Positions 1 to 5,546 of a stretch of DNA of 7,325 nucleotides are shown here, in pieces. The stretch's first letter is position 1. Every line of letters starts with the position of its first letter. Source of the DNA: Pseudomonadota bacterium (GTDB lineage: Bacteria; Pseudomonadota; Gammaproteobacteria; Xanthomonadales; Xanthomonadaceae); assembly GCA_023394655.1 (NCBI GenBank), contig JAEXAG010000158.1, positions 1 to 7,325 of the forward strand, read 5' to 3'. The position numbers were made by a program, and so were the translations under genes. The notes beneath the pieces are model-generated. The model was not told where the DNA came from. It searched no databases and was given only the letters and a program-made list of their open reading frames with translations.

Positions 1-1
1 C

Positions 2-886
2 GAAAGCCCGCTGGTGACCAAGCAGATCGCCAACGCGCAGCGCAAGGTGGAAGCGCACAACTTCGACATCCGCAAGAACCTGCTGGATTTCGACGACGTC
101 AACAACGACCAGCGCAAGGTCATCTACCAGCAGCGCGACGAACTGCTTGAAGCCGACAGCATCAAGGAGAACATCGACGGCATCCGCGGCGACGTGGTGG
201 CCGACCTGGTGGAACGCTTCGTGCCGCCGAATTCCATCGACGAACAGTGGGACCTGCCGGGCCTCGAGGCCGAGCTGGAGGCCCAGTACGGCCTGGCCCT
301 GCCGCTGGCCGAGATGCACGCGAGCCGCAACGAGTGGGAAGCGGAATCGGTGGTGGAGGAAGTGCAGCAAGCGGTGGACGCCATGTTCGCGGAGAAGGAG
401 GCGCAGGTCGGCGGCGAGACCATGCGCATGCTCGAAAAGCATTTCATGCTCAACGTGCTCGACCAGAACTGGAAGGAGCATCTGGCGCGCATGGACTACC
501 TGCGCCAGGGCATCCACCTGCGCGGCTACGCGCAGAAGCAGCCGAAGCAGGAGTACAAGAAGGAGGCCTTCGAGCTGTTCAGCGAAATGCTCGACACGGT
601 CAAGCGCGAAGTCGTCAACATGCTGGCGCGCGTGCGCATCCGCACCCAGGAAGAGATGGACGCGATCGAGGCCGAGGAACGCCGGCTGGCCGAAGCCGCC
701 CAGCAGCGCATGCAGTTCCAGCACGCCGACATGGGCGGCTACGGCGCGGACGAGGAAGGCGCGGACCGCCTCGGTGCCACCGACTTCGCCGATGGCCAGG
801 CGGCGCTGCCGAAGATCGGCCGCAACGATCCCTGCCCCTGCGGTTCCGGCAAGAAGTACAAGCACTGCCACGGCCAGCTGGGCTGA
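2..886 (+). CDS. secA: Protein translocase subunit SecA, C-terminal part (5' end outside window)
   Basis: SecA is the cytoplasmic ATPase motor that pushes unfolded preproteins through SecYEG. The frame is open from base 2, so only the last 294 codons are present. The two ATPase folds and most of the preprotein cross-linking domain lie upstream of the window. The fragment begins in the highly conserved helical scaffold stretch (VTKQIANAQRKVEAHNFDIR, then a DFDDV motif). It continues through the helical wing and scaffold region (a conserved block from fragment residue ~141 with W157 and LRQGIHLRGYAQ). An acidic, variable linker leads to an intact SEC-C zinc-binding tail, C278-x-C280-x8-C289-H290, which binds SecB and phospholipid in E. 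coli SecA. The end is normal: TGA at 884-886 comes two residues after the HGQ of the tail. No frameshift is seen. Identification is firm; the family is usually ~900 residues. Confidence 0.98.
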   Translation, partial: ESPLVTKQIANAQRKVEAHNFDIRKNLLDFDDVNNDQRKVIYQQRDELLEADSIKENIDGIRGDVVADLVERFVPPNSIDEQWDLPGLEAELEAQYGLALPLAEMHASRNEWEAESVVEEVQQAVDAMFAEKEAQVGGETMRMLEKHFMLNVLDQNWKEHLARMDYLRQGIHLRGYAQKQPKQEYKKEAFELFSEMLDTVKREVVNMLARVRIRTQEEMDAIEAEERRLAEAAQQRMQFQHADMGGYGADEEGADRLGATDFADGQAALPKIGRNDPCPCGSGKKYKHCHGQLG

Positions 887-903
887 GGGCGCGGGCGCAA
901 GCG

Positions 904-1851
904 ATGCCTGCGCCGCTCCATGTCGTCGCCGGGGTCATCCGCGACGTGCGCGGGCGGGTGCTGCTGGCGCGACGCACGCGCGGGCGGGACATGGCCGGCC
1001 TGTGGGAGTTCCCCGGCGGCAAGGTGGATGCCGGGGAAACCGCGCCCGACGCCCTGCGGCGTGAACTGCAGGAGGAGCTCGGCATCGAGGTCGTCCCGGG
1101 CGGGATGCTGATGCAGGTGCCGCAGGCGATGCCGCACAAGCGCATCGTGCTGGACGTCCTGCACATCGAGGGCTGGCGCGGCGTGCCGCGCGGGCTGGAA
1201 GGACAGGCACTGGCATGGGTGCCGCCGGAGCGGCTGCCGAAATATCCGATGCCGCCGGCCGATCGCCCGGTGGTGGCCGCATTGCTGGCCCCCGATCACT
1301 GCCTGGTGACGCCATCGCCCGAGGGCATGGAGGATGGTGATTGGCTGGCCGGCCTGGAACGCGCACTGGAGGCCGGCGTGCGGCGCGTCCAGCTGCGTGC
1401 GCCCGGCTGTCGTCCCGGCCGCTGGCGGACGCTGGTGGCCGAAGCCGTCGCGCGCTGCCGGGTGCATCGCGCCGAGGTACTGGTGAACGGCGATGAATCG
1501 CTGGCCGAACGCTTCGAGATCGGCCTGCACCTGCCGGCCGCGCAATTGGCCACGCGCGACGCACGCGGGCTGCCATCCACCCGGCTCCTTTCCGCCGCCT
1601 GCCACGATGCCGACGCACTGCAGCGGGCCGAGGCGATCGGCTGCGATTTCGCCCTGCTGGGCAACGTCCGCGAAACCGCGACCCATCCGGGGCGGCCGGG
1701 CATCGGCTGGGCGGGTTTCGCCGCGTTGCGGGAAACCTGCAGCCTGCCGATCTACGCCATCGGCGGGCTCGGCCGCGACGACATCGCCGCGGCACGCCGG
1801 CATGGCGCGCAGGGGATCGCCGCCATCCGCGGCCTGTGGCCTGCCGCCTGA
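904..1851 (+). CDS. mutT: MutT-type Nudix hydrolase fused to a ThiE/TenI-like domain
   Basis: This is a 315-residue two-domain protein. Residues ~1-128 are a MutT-like Nudix hydrolase, expected to hydrolyse 8-oxo-dGTP or related nucleotides to the monophosphate. The Nudix box is complete at residues 39-61 (G39, E45, R53-E54, E57-E58, G60), and R24, F36 and E99 align with E. coli MutT R23, F35 and E98. Position 120 is Asp where E. coli MutT has Asn119. Residues ~131-315 resemble thiamine phosphate synthase (QLR at 163-165, S230, and a C-terminal AIGGL...GAQGIAAI phosphate-binding pattern), but several catalytic residues are missing. The ATG at 904 is chosen because it gives a MutT-like N-terminus (MPAPLHVVAGVIRD) 17 nt after the secA stop. 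The longer open frame upstream only overlaps secA. The ribosome site is weak (GAGGG at 885-889, 14 nt away), so coupling to secA translation is plausible. The same secA-mutT order occurs in E. coli, and Pseudomonas has a similar fusion. Confidence 0.93.
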   Translation: MPAPLHVVAGVIRDVRGRVLLARRTRGRDMAGLWEFPGGKVDAGETAPDALRRELQEELGIEVVPGGMLMQVPQAMPHKRIVLDVLHIEGWRGVPRGLEGQALAWVPPERLPKYPMPPADRPVVAALLAPDHCLVTPSPEGMEDGDWLAGLERALEAGVRRVQLRAPGCRPGRWRTLVAEAVARCRVHRAEVLVNGDESLAERFEIGLHLPAAQLATRDARGLPSTRLLSAACHDADALQRAEAIGCDFALLGNVRETATHPGRPGIGWAGFAALRETCSLPIYAIGGLGRDDIAAARRHGAQGIAAIRGLWPAA

Positions 1852-1858
1852 GGCAGGC
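1839..1858. terminator. Hairpin over the stop codon of the Nudix-ThiE gene, possible terminator
   Basis: A perfect 7-bp stem, GCCTGCC (1839-1845) with GGCAGGC (1852-1858), closes a 6-nt loop, GCCTGA, which contains the TGA stop (1849-1851). It lies between convergent genes. No T-run follows on either strand, so intrinsic termination is uncertain. It could instead protect the 3' end of the mRNA. Confidence 0.4.
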
Positions 1859-1865
1859 GGTGCGT

Positions 1866-1879
1866 CCGGCTCAGGCCGG
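1866..1879. terminator. Short hairpin over the uvrD stop codon
   Basis: The stem CCGGC (1866-1870) with GCCGG (1875-1879) closes a 4-nt loop, TCAG. The uvrD stop (TGA on the minus strand, 1871-1873) sits in that loop. Five G:C pairs without a T-run make a weak terminator candidate. It lies only 7 nt from the hairpin at the end of the convergent gene, so the two structures share the short intergenic space. Confidence 0.25.
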
Positions 1880-4045
1880 CTGCAGGTTGGCGTAGGCCAG
1901 CACCAGCCATTTGCTGCCGGCCTCGTCGAAGTTCACCTGCACCCGCGCGTGTGCGCCGTTGCCTTCGATGTCCACCACGGTGCCGATGCCGAAGGTGGCG
2001 TGGCGCACGCCGGCGCCGAGCGCGATGCCCGGCGATTCGATGGGCGCGTGGCCGTGCGCGCGGCGTGCCGGAGAGGTCCAGGCGCGAGCAGTCCGGACCT
2101 TGGGGCGGATCTCGTTGAGCAGCGCCTGCGGGATCTCGCGCAGGAATCGCGAGGGCATGCCGAACATGTCCTGCCCGTGCAGGCGCCGCGCTTCCGCATG
2201 CGAGAGCACCAGCTTCTGCCGCGCGCGGGTGATGCCGACATAGGCCAGCCGCCGCTCTTCCTCCAGCCGCCCGCTCTCCTCGATGGATCGCGCGTTGGGG
2301 AACAGGCCTTCCTCCAGCCCGACCAGGAACACCAGCGGGAACTCCAGGCCCTTGGCGCTGTGCAGGGTCATCAGCTGGACGCCGTCGTCGCCGGCCTCGG
2401 CCTGGCCTTCGCCGGCCTCCAGCGCGGCATAGGCGAGGAAGGCGACCAGCTCGGAAAGCTGCGCGGATTCCTCGTCATCGCCATGCACGAAGCGCGAGGC
2501 CACGCTGACCAGTTCGTCCAGGTTGTCGGTGCGCGAATCCAGGCTGCCGCGGGATTCGCGCTCGTAATGCGCGCGCAGGCCGGAGCGGTCGAGCACGTGG
2601 TCGATCTTGTCCTGCAGGGCGAGCTCCGCGGTCTCCACCGCCAGCTGTTCGATCAGCGCCACGAACGCGGCCAGCGCGTTGCGGGCGCGCGCCGCCAGCG
2701 TGTCGCCGGCAATCGCCAGCCGCGTCGCCTCCCACAGCGGGATGCCGACACCGCGGGCCAGCCGCCGCACTTCGTCCAGCGTGCGCTCGCCGATGCCGCG
2801 GGTGGGCGTGTTGACCGCGCGCTCGAACGCCGCGTCGTCCACCCTTGATGCGATCAGCCGCAGGTAGGCGAGGGTGTCCTTGATTTCCATGCGCTCGAAG
2901 AAGCGCATGCCGCCATAGACGCGATAGGGAATCTGCTCCACCAGCAGGGTTTCCTCGAAGGCGCGCGATTGCGCGTTGCTGCGATAGAGGATCGCGGCCT
3001 CGCCCCAGCTGCCGCCCTCGTTCACCCACTGGCGGATGCGTTCGATGACGTAGCGCGCCTCGTCGATCTCGTTGTAGGCGGCGTAGAGGTCGATCGCCTC
3101 GCCTTCGCCGGCATCGGTCCACAGCTGCTTGCCGAGCCGTTCCGGGTTGTGCCGGATCACCGCGTTGGCGGCGTTGAGGATGTTGGCGCTGGAACGATAG
3201 TTCTGCTCCAGCCGCAGGGTGCTCGCGCCATCGAAATCGCGCAGGAAACGCTGCACGTTCTCCACCTTGGCGCCACGCCAGCCATAGATCGCCTGATCGT
3301 CGTCACCGACCACGAAGACATGGCCGCTTTCACCTGCCAGCAGGCGCACGAAGGCGTACTGGATGGCGTTGGTGTCCTGGAACTCGTCCACCAAGAGCTC
3401 GCCGAAGCGCTGGCGGTAATGCGCCAGCAGGGCCGGGTTGTCGCGCAGCAGCTCCAGCGCGCGCAGCAGGATCTCGGCGAAGTCCACCAACCCGGCGTTG
3501 TCGCAGCGCTCCTGGTAGAGCGCGTAGCTCTCCAGCATGACCTGGCCCCATTCATCGCCGCCGGGCTGGATGTGCTGCGGGCGCCTGCCTTCGTCCTTCT
3601 GCGCATTGATCCACCACATGATCTGCTTGGGCGGGAAGCGCACTTCGTCGAATTCCAGCTGCTGGACCACGCGCTTGACCAGCCGCAGCTGGTCGTCGGA
3701 ATCGAGGATCTGGAAGCCTTCCGGCAGCTTCGCGTCCTGCCAGTGCAGCCGCAGGAGGCGGTGCGCGATGCCATGGAAGGTGCCGATCCACATCCCGCGC
3801 GCGCCGTGGCGCAGCAGGGCATCGACGCGATGGCGCATTTCCGCCGCGGCCTTGTTGGTGAAAGTCACCGCGAGGATGCCGTGCGCCGGCACGCCGACCA
3901 CCTCGTGCAGCCAGCCGATGCGATGGGTGAGCACCCGGGTCTTGCCGGAGCCGGCGCCGGCCAGCACCAGCAGATGGCCGGGCGCGGCGGTGACGGCCTC
4001 GCGCTGGGCGGCGTTCAGGCCATCGATCAAATGCGAAACATCCAT
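1871..4045 (-). CDS. uvrD: DNA helicase II (UvrD), superfamily 1 3'-5' helicase
   Basis: This 724-residue ATP-dependent helicase unwinds DNA during nucleotide-excision repair (releasing UvrC and the cut oligonucleotide) and mismatch repair. All SF1A motifs are intact: Walker A AGAGSGKT at 29-36, motif Ia around FTNKAAAEM (62-70), motif II DEFQDTN at 220-226, motif III GDDDQAIYGWRGA at 247-259, motif IV QNYRS at 281-285, motif V LHSAKGLEFP at 561-570, and motif VI with AYVGITRAR at 601-609. The last ~45 residues (from GVRHATFGIGTV, ~679) form the Tudor-like C-terminal domain that contacts RNA polymerase. With the overall length, this points to UvrD rather than Rep. The ATG at 4045 gives the expected MDVSHLIDGLNAAQREAV start. 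No Shine-Dalgarno lies upstream, but a -10-like box ends 6 nt before the ATG, so the mRNA may be leaderless. Convergent with the Nudix gene (19 nt apart) and divergent from the GST gene. Confidence 0.97.
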   Translation of the reverse strand: MDVSHLIDGLNAAQREAVTAAPGHLLVLAGAGSGKTRVLTHRIGWLHEVVGVPAHGILAVTFTNKAAAEMRHRVDALLRHGARGMWIGTFHGIAHRLLRLHWQDAKLPEGFQILDSDDQLRLVKRVVQQLEFDEVRFPPKQIMWWINAQKDEGRRPQHIQPGGDEWGQVMLESYALYQERCDNAGLVDFAEILLRALELLRDNPALLAHYRQRFGELLVDEFQDTNAIQYAFVRLLAGESGHVFVVGDDDQAIYGWRGAKVENVQRFLRDFDGASTLRLEQNYRSSANILNAANAVIRHNPERLGKQLWTDAGEGEAIDLYAAYNEIDEARYVIERIRQWVNEGGSWGEAAILYRSNAQSRAFEETLLVEQIPYRVYGGMRFFERMEIKDTLAYLRLIASRVDDAAFERAVNTPTRGIGERTLDEVRRLARGVGIPLWEATRLAIAGDTLAARARNALAAFVALIEQLAVETAELALQDKIDHVLDRSGLRAHYERESRGSLDSRTDNLDELVSVASRFVHGDDEESAQLSELVAFLAYAALEAGEGQAEAGDDGVQLMTLHSAKGLEFPLVFLVGLEEGLFPNARSIEESGRLEEERRLAYVGITRARQKLVLSHAEARRLHGQDMFGMPSRFLREIPQALLNEIRPKVRTARAWTSPARRAHGHAPIESPGIALGAGVRHATFGIGTVVDIEGNGAHARVQVNFDEAGSKWLVLAYANLQPA

Positions 4046-4051
4046 GCGGGC

Positions 4052-4057
4052 ATTTTA
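4052..4057 (-). promoter_or_regulatory. Candidate uvrD -10 box (TAAAAT)
   Basis: On the minus strand TAAAAT matches TATAAT at 5 of 6 positions and is an AT-rich island in GC-rich DNA. Exactly 6 nt separate it from the uvrD ATG, which places the expected transcription start at or next to the A of the start codon. I see no good -35 hexamer 16-18 nt upstream. A leaderless transcript would also explain the absence of a ribosome-binding site. Confidence 0.4.
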
Positions 4058-4058
4058 C

Positions 4059-4085
4059 TTGGCCCCCGGCGCAGCGGCTTAGACT
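4059..4085 (+). promoter_or_regulatory. Weak candidate promoter for the GST gene
   Basis: TTGGCC (4059-4064, 4 of 6 to the -35 consensus) and TAGACT (4080-4085, 4 of 6 to the -10 consensus) are separated by 15 nt, which is shorter than ideal. The -10 would give a leader of about 20 nt that includes the ribosome site at 4101. The -35 abuts the divergent uvrD -10 box, so polymerases on the two promoters might compete. Confidence 0.22.
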
Positions 4086-4100
4086 GGCGCTTCCACCCAC

Positions 4101-4104
4101 GGAG
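4101..4104 (+). promoter_or_regulatory. Ribosome-binding site of the GST gene (GGAG)
   Basis: GGAG lies 7 nt upstream of the ATG at 4112, which is normal spacing. It decides the start codon in a reading frame that stays open for over 1 kb upstream, antisense to uvrD. Confidence 0.7.
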
Positions 4105-4111
4105 CGCCGCG

Positions 4112-4807
4112 ATGATCGACCTGTACTACTGGCCCACCCCGAACGGCCACAAGATCACCCTGTTCCTGGAGGAAGCCCGGCTCGATTACCGCATCGTCCC
4201 GGTGGACATCGGCAAGGGCGCGCAGTTCGAGGCGGATTTCCTCCGCATCGCGCCGAACAACAAGATGCCGGCGATCGTGGACCACGCCCCGGCCGATGGT
4301 GGCGCGCCGCTGAGCGTGTTCGAGTCGGGCGCGATCCTCGTCTACCTGGCCGAAAAGACCGGCCGCTTCCTGCCCGGCGACCTGCGCGGGCGCACCGCCA
4401 CGCTGGAATGGCTGTTCTGGCAGATGGCGGGGCTGGGGCCGATGACCGGCCAGTACGGCCACTTCCACGTCTATGCGCCGGAGGCAGTGCCCTACGCGCG
4501 CGAGCGCTATGCGCGTGAGGCCGAGCGCCTGCTCGGCGTGCTCGACCGGCGCTTGCAGGAAGTCGAATACCTTTCGGGCGGCCGGTACGGCATCGCCGAC
4601 ATGGCCTGTTATCCGTGGATCGACGTCTACGACCGTGCGCCGATCGATCGCGGCGGGCTTGCGGCACTCGCACGCTGGCACGATGCCATCCGTGCGCGCC
4701 CGGCCACCGAGCGCGCTTATGCGCGCACCCGCGAGGTCAATCCCGACGCCGGCAAGCCGATGACGGATGAGCAGAAGCGGGTGCTTTTCGGTGCGCGACC
4801 GGCCTGA
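4112..4807 (+). CDS. yfcG: Glutathione S-transferase family protein, YfcG-type disulfide-bond oxidoreductase
   Basis: This 231-residue cytoplasmic protein closely follows E. coli YfcG, a Nu-class GST homologue that has low transferase activity and reduces disulfides using two bound glutathiones. The N-terminal thioredoxin fold (about 1-88) carries the glutathione site: PTPNGHK at 8-14 with T9 and N11, the NNKMPAIVDH loop with cis-Pro53, and the ESG phosphate-type contact at 71-73. No catalytic Cys, Ser or Tyr is present at the start, as in YfcG. The C-terminal helical domain holds LEWLFWQMAGLGPMTGQ and the late motif GIADMACYPW. The start is set by a GGAG ribosome site and by the MIDLYYWPTPNGHK beginning, which matches YfcG. 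The C-terminus, with TREVNPDAGKPM, runs somewhat past E. coli YfcG. The gene is divergent from uvrD and probably its own transcription unit. Substrate is unknown. Confidence 0.93.
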   Translation: MIDLYYWPTPNGHKITLFLEEARLDYRIVPVDIGKGAQFEADFLRIAPNNKMPAIVDHAPADGGAPLSVFESGAILVYLAEKTGRFLPGDLRGRTATLEWLFWQMAGLGPMTGQYGHFHVYAPEAVPYARERYAREAERLLGVLDRRLQEVEYLSGGRYGIADMACYPWIDVYDRAPIDRGGLAALARWHDAIRARPATERAYARTREVNPDAGKPMTDEQKRVLFGARPA

Positions 4808-4815
4808 GGCCGGTC
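4797..4815. terminator. Strong hairpin with the GST stop codon in its loop, likely bidirectional terminator
   Basis: A perfect 8-bp G:C-rich stem, GACCGGCC (4797-4804) with GGCCGGTC (4808-4815), closes a 3-nt loop that is exactly the TGA stop (4805-4807). It lies between convergent genes, so it could end transcripts from both sides. No T-run follows in either direction, so classical intrinsic termination is not certain. Confidence 0.5.
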
Positions 4816-4831
4816 AGTGGCAGGTCAGTGG
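4812..4831. repeat. Tandem 9-bp direct repeat at the 3' end of the UPF0114 gene
   Basis: GGTCAGTGG occurs at 4812-4820 and again at 4823-4831, an 11-bp period. The second copy contains the UPF0114 stop codon (minus-strand TGA, 4825-4827) and its last His codon. The first copy overlaps the descending arm of the GST hairpin. It looks like a small slippage duplication. Confidence 0.6.
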
Positions 4832-5394
4832 CCGCCGTTGGCCTTGCGGCCGCCCGGCACGTGCATCAGCCGGTCGGTCCAGGCGATGCCGATGGCCGAG
4901 AGGATGAACACGCCGTGGATGACGGTCTGCCAGATCACGCCCTGCACGGTGTAGGTGGAGCCTTCCGCGCCGAGGTTGCCGATGGCGATGAAGGTCTTGA
5001 GCAGGTGGATCGAGGAGATGCCGATGATCGCCATCGCCAGCTTCACCTTGAGCACGCTGGCGTTGACGTGCGAGAGCCACTCCGGCTGGTCCGGGTGACC
5101 GTCCAGGCGCAGGCGCGAAACGAAGGTTTCGTAGCCGCCCACGATCACCATCACCAGCAGGTTGGAGATCATCACCACGTCGATCAGGCCCAGCACCATC
5201 AGCATGATCTGCTGCTCGCCCCATTCGGTGGCATGGCCGATCAGGTGCCACAGTTCCTTCATGAAGAGGAACACGTACACCACCTGCGCCACGATCAGGC
5301 CGAGGTAGAGCGGCAGCTGCAGCCAGCGGGAGGCGAAGATCAGGCGCGGCAGCGGGTCCAGCGGCCTGCGCGGGGCGGTGTTTTCGGTCGACAT
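4825..5394 (-). CDS. UPF0114/YqhA (TIGR00645-type) family inner-membrane protein
   Basis: This 189-residue integral membrane protein has no established function. The pattern matches E. coli YqhA: ASRW near the N-terminus (21-24), LVMVIVGGYETFVSRL (80-95), a K-x-K-rich segment before SSIHLLKTF (127-135), and the final IHGVFILSA...DRL (159-176). Four membrane segments are visible, about 24-45, 62-87, 118-138 and 152-172. D71, H130 and H160 fall in or next to them. The start is taken at 5394 (MSTENTAP). An in-frame ATG at 5406 would add four residues (MPTR), and neither has a clear ribosome site. The open frame continues far upstream through the peptidase gene, but that is only a shadow. The gene is convergent with the GST gene (17 nt apart), and 152 nt separate it from the peptidase gene, with a possible promoter of its own. 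Confidence 0.88.
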   Translation of the reverse strand: MSTENTAPRRPLDPLPRLIFASRWLQLPLYLGLIVAQVVYVFLFMKELWHLIGHATEWGEQQIMLMVLGLIDVVMISNLLVMVIVGGYETFVSRLRLDGHPDQPEWLSHVNASVLKVKLAMAIIGISSIHLLKTFIAIGNLGAEGSTYTVQGVIWQTVIHGVFILSAIGIAWTDRLMHVPGGRKANGGH

Positions 5395-5423
5395 TCGGGT
5401 CGGCATCGGTGCGGGGAGGCGCG

Positions 5424-5453
5424 AGGTTAGCGGCTGCTCCCCCGGTCCGGCAA
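5424..5453 (-). promoter_or_regulatory. Candidate promoter for the UPF0114 gene
   Basis: Read on the minus strand, TTGCCG (5453-5448, 4 of 6 to the -35 consensus) is followed after 18 nt by TAACCT (5429-5424), which fits the relaxed TAnnnT -10 pattern common in GC-rich gammaproteobacteria. Transcription would begin near 5417, giving a leader of only about 11-23 nt. The rest of the 152-nt gap (5395-5546) shows no convincing gene or terminator. Confidence 0.33.
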
Positions 5454-5546
5454 GTGCCGCCCGGCGCGGGAGCGGTGCCGCCGATCGCTTCGAGGTCCGC
5501 AGCCAGCGCGCAATCTTTCGTGGGCCTGCGAGCGGGCCGCCATGGC

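Noticed and set aside
739..1803. 354-codon minus-strand open frame opposite the secA end and the Nudix-ThiE gene
   Set aside because: Antisense shadow. The sense strand carries the intact Nudix box and SEC-C motif.
1493..2848. 451-codon plus-strand open frame across the Nudix-ThiE 3' end and uvrD
   Set aside because: It overlaps two confidently identified genes, has low-complexity Arg/Ala/Pro/Gly content, and no start signal. This is typical GC-rich shadow.
2969..4111. Upstream extension of the GST frame, open for more than 1.1 kb antisense to uvrD
   Set aside because: It mirrors well-conserved uvrD codons in GC-rich DNA, resembles no family I know, and the GST has a clear ribosome site and YfcG-like N-terminus at 4112.
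5116..5131. Perfect 6-bp hairpin CGAAAC-GAAG-GTTTCG
   Set aside because: It lies within UPF0114 coding sequence and is explained by the conserved YETFVS codons.
5523..5538. Short hairpin downstream of the S9 peptidase stop (GGCC arms)
   Set aside because: The six-pair stem includes a G:T pair that becomes a mismatch in the minus-strand RNA, and no T-run follows, so it is not a credible terminator for the peptidase gene.
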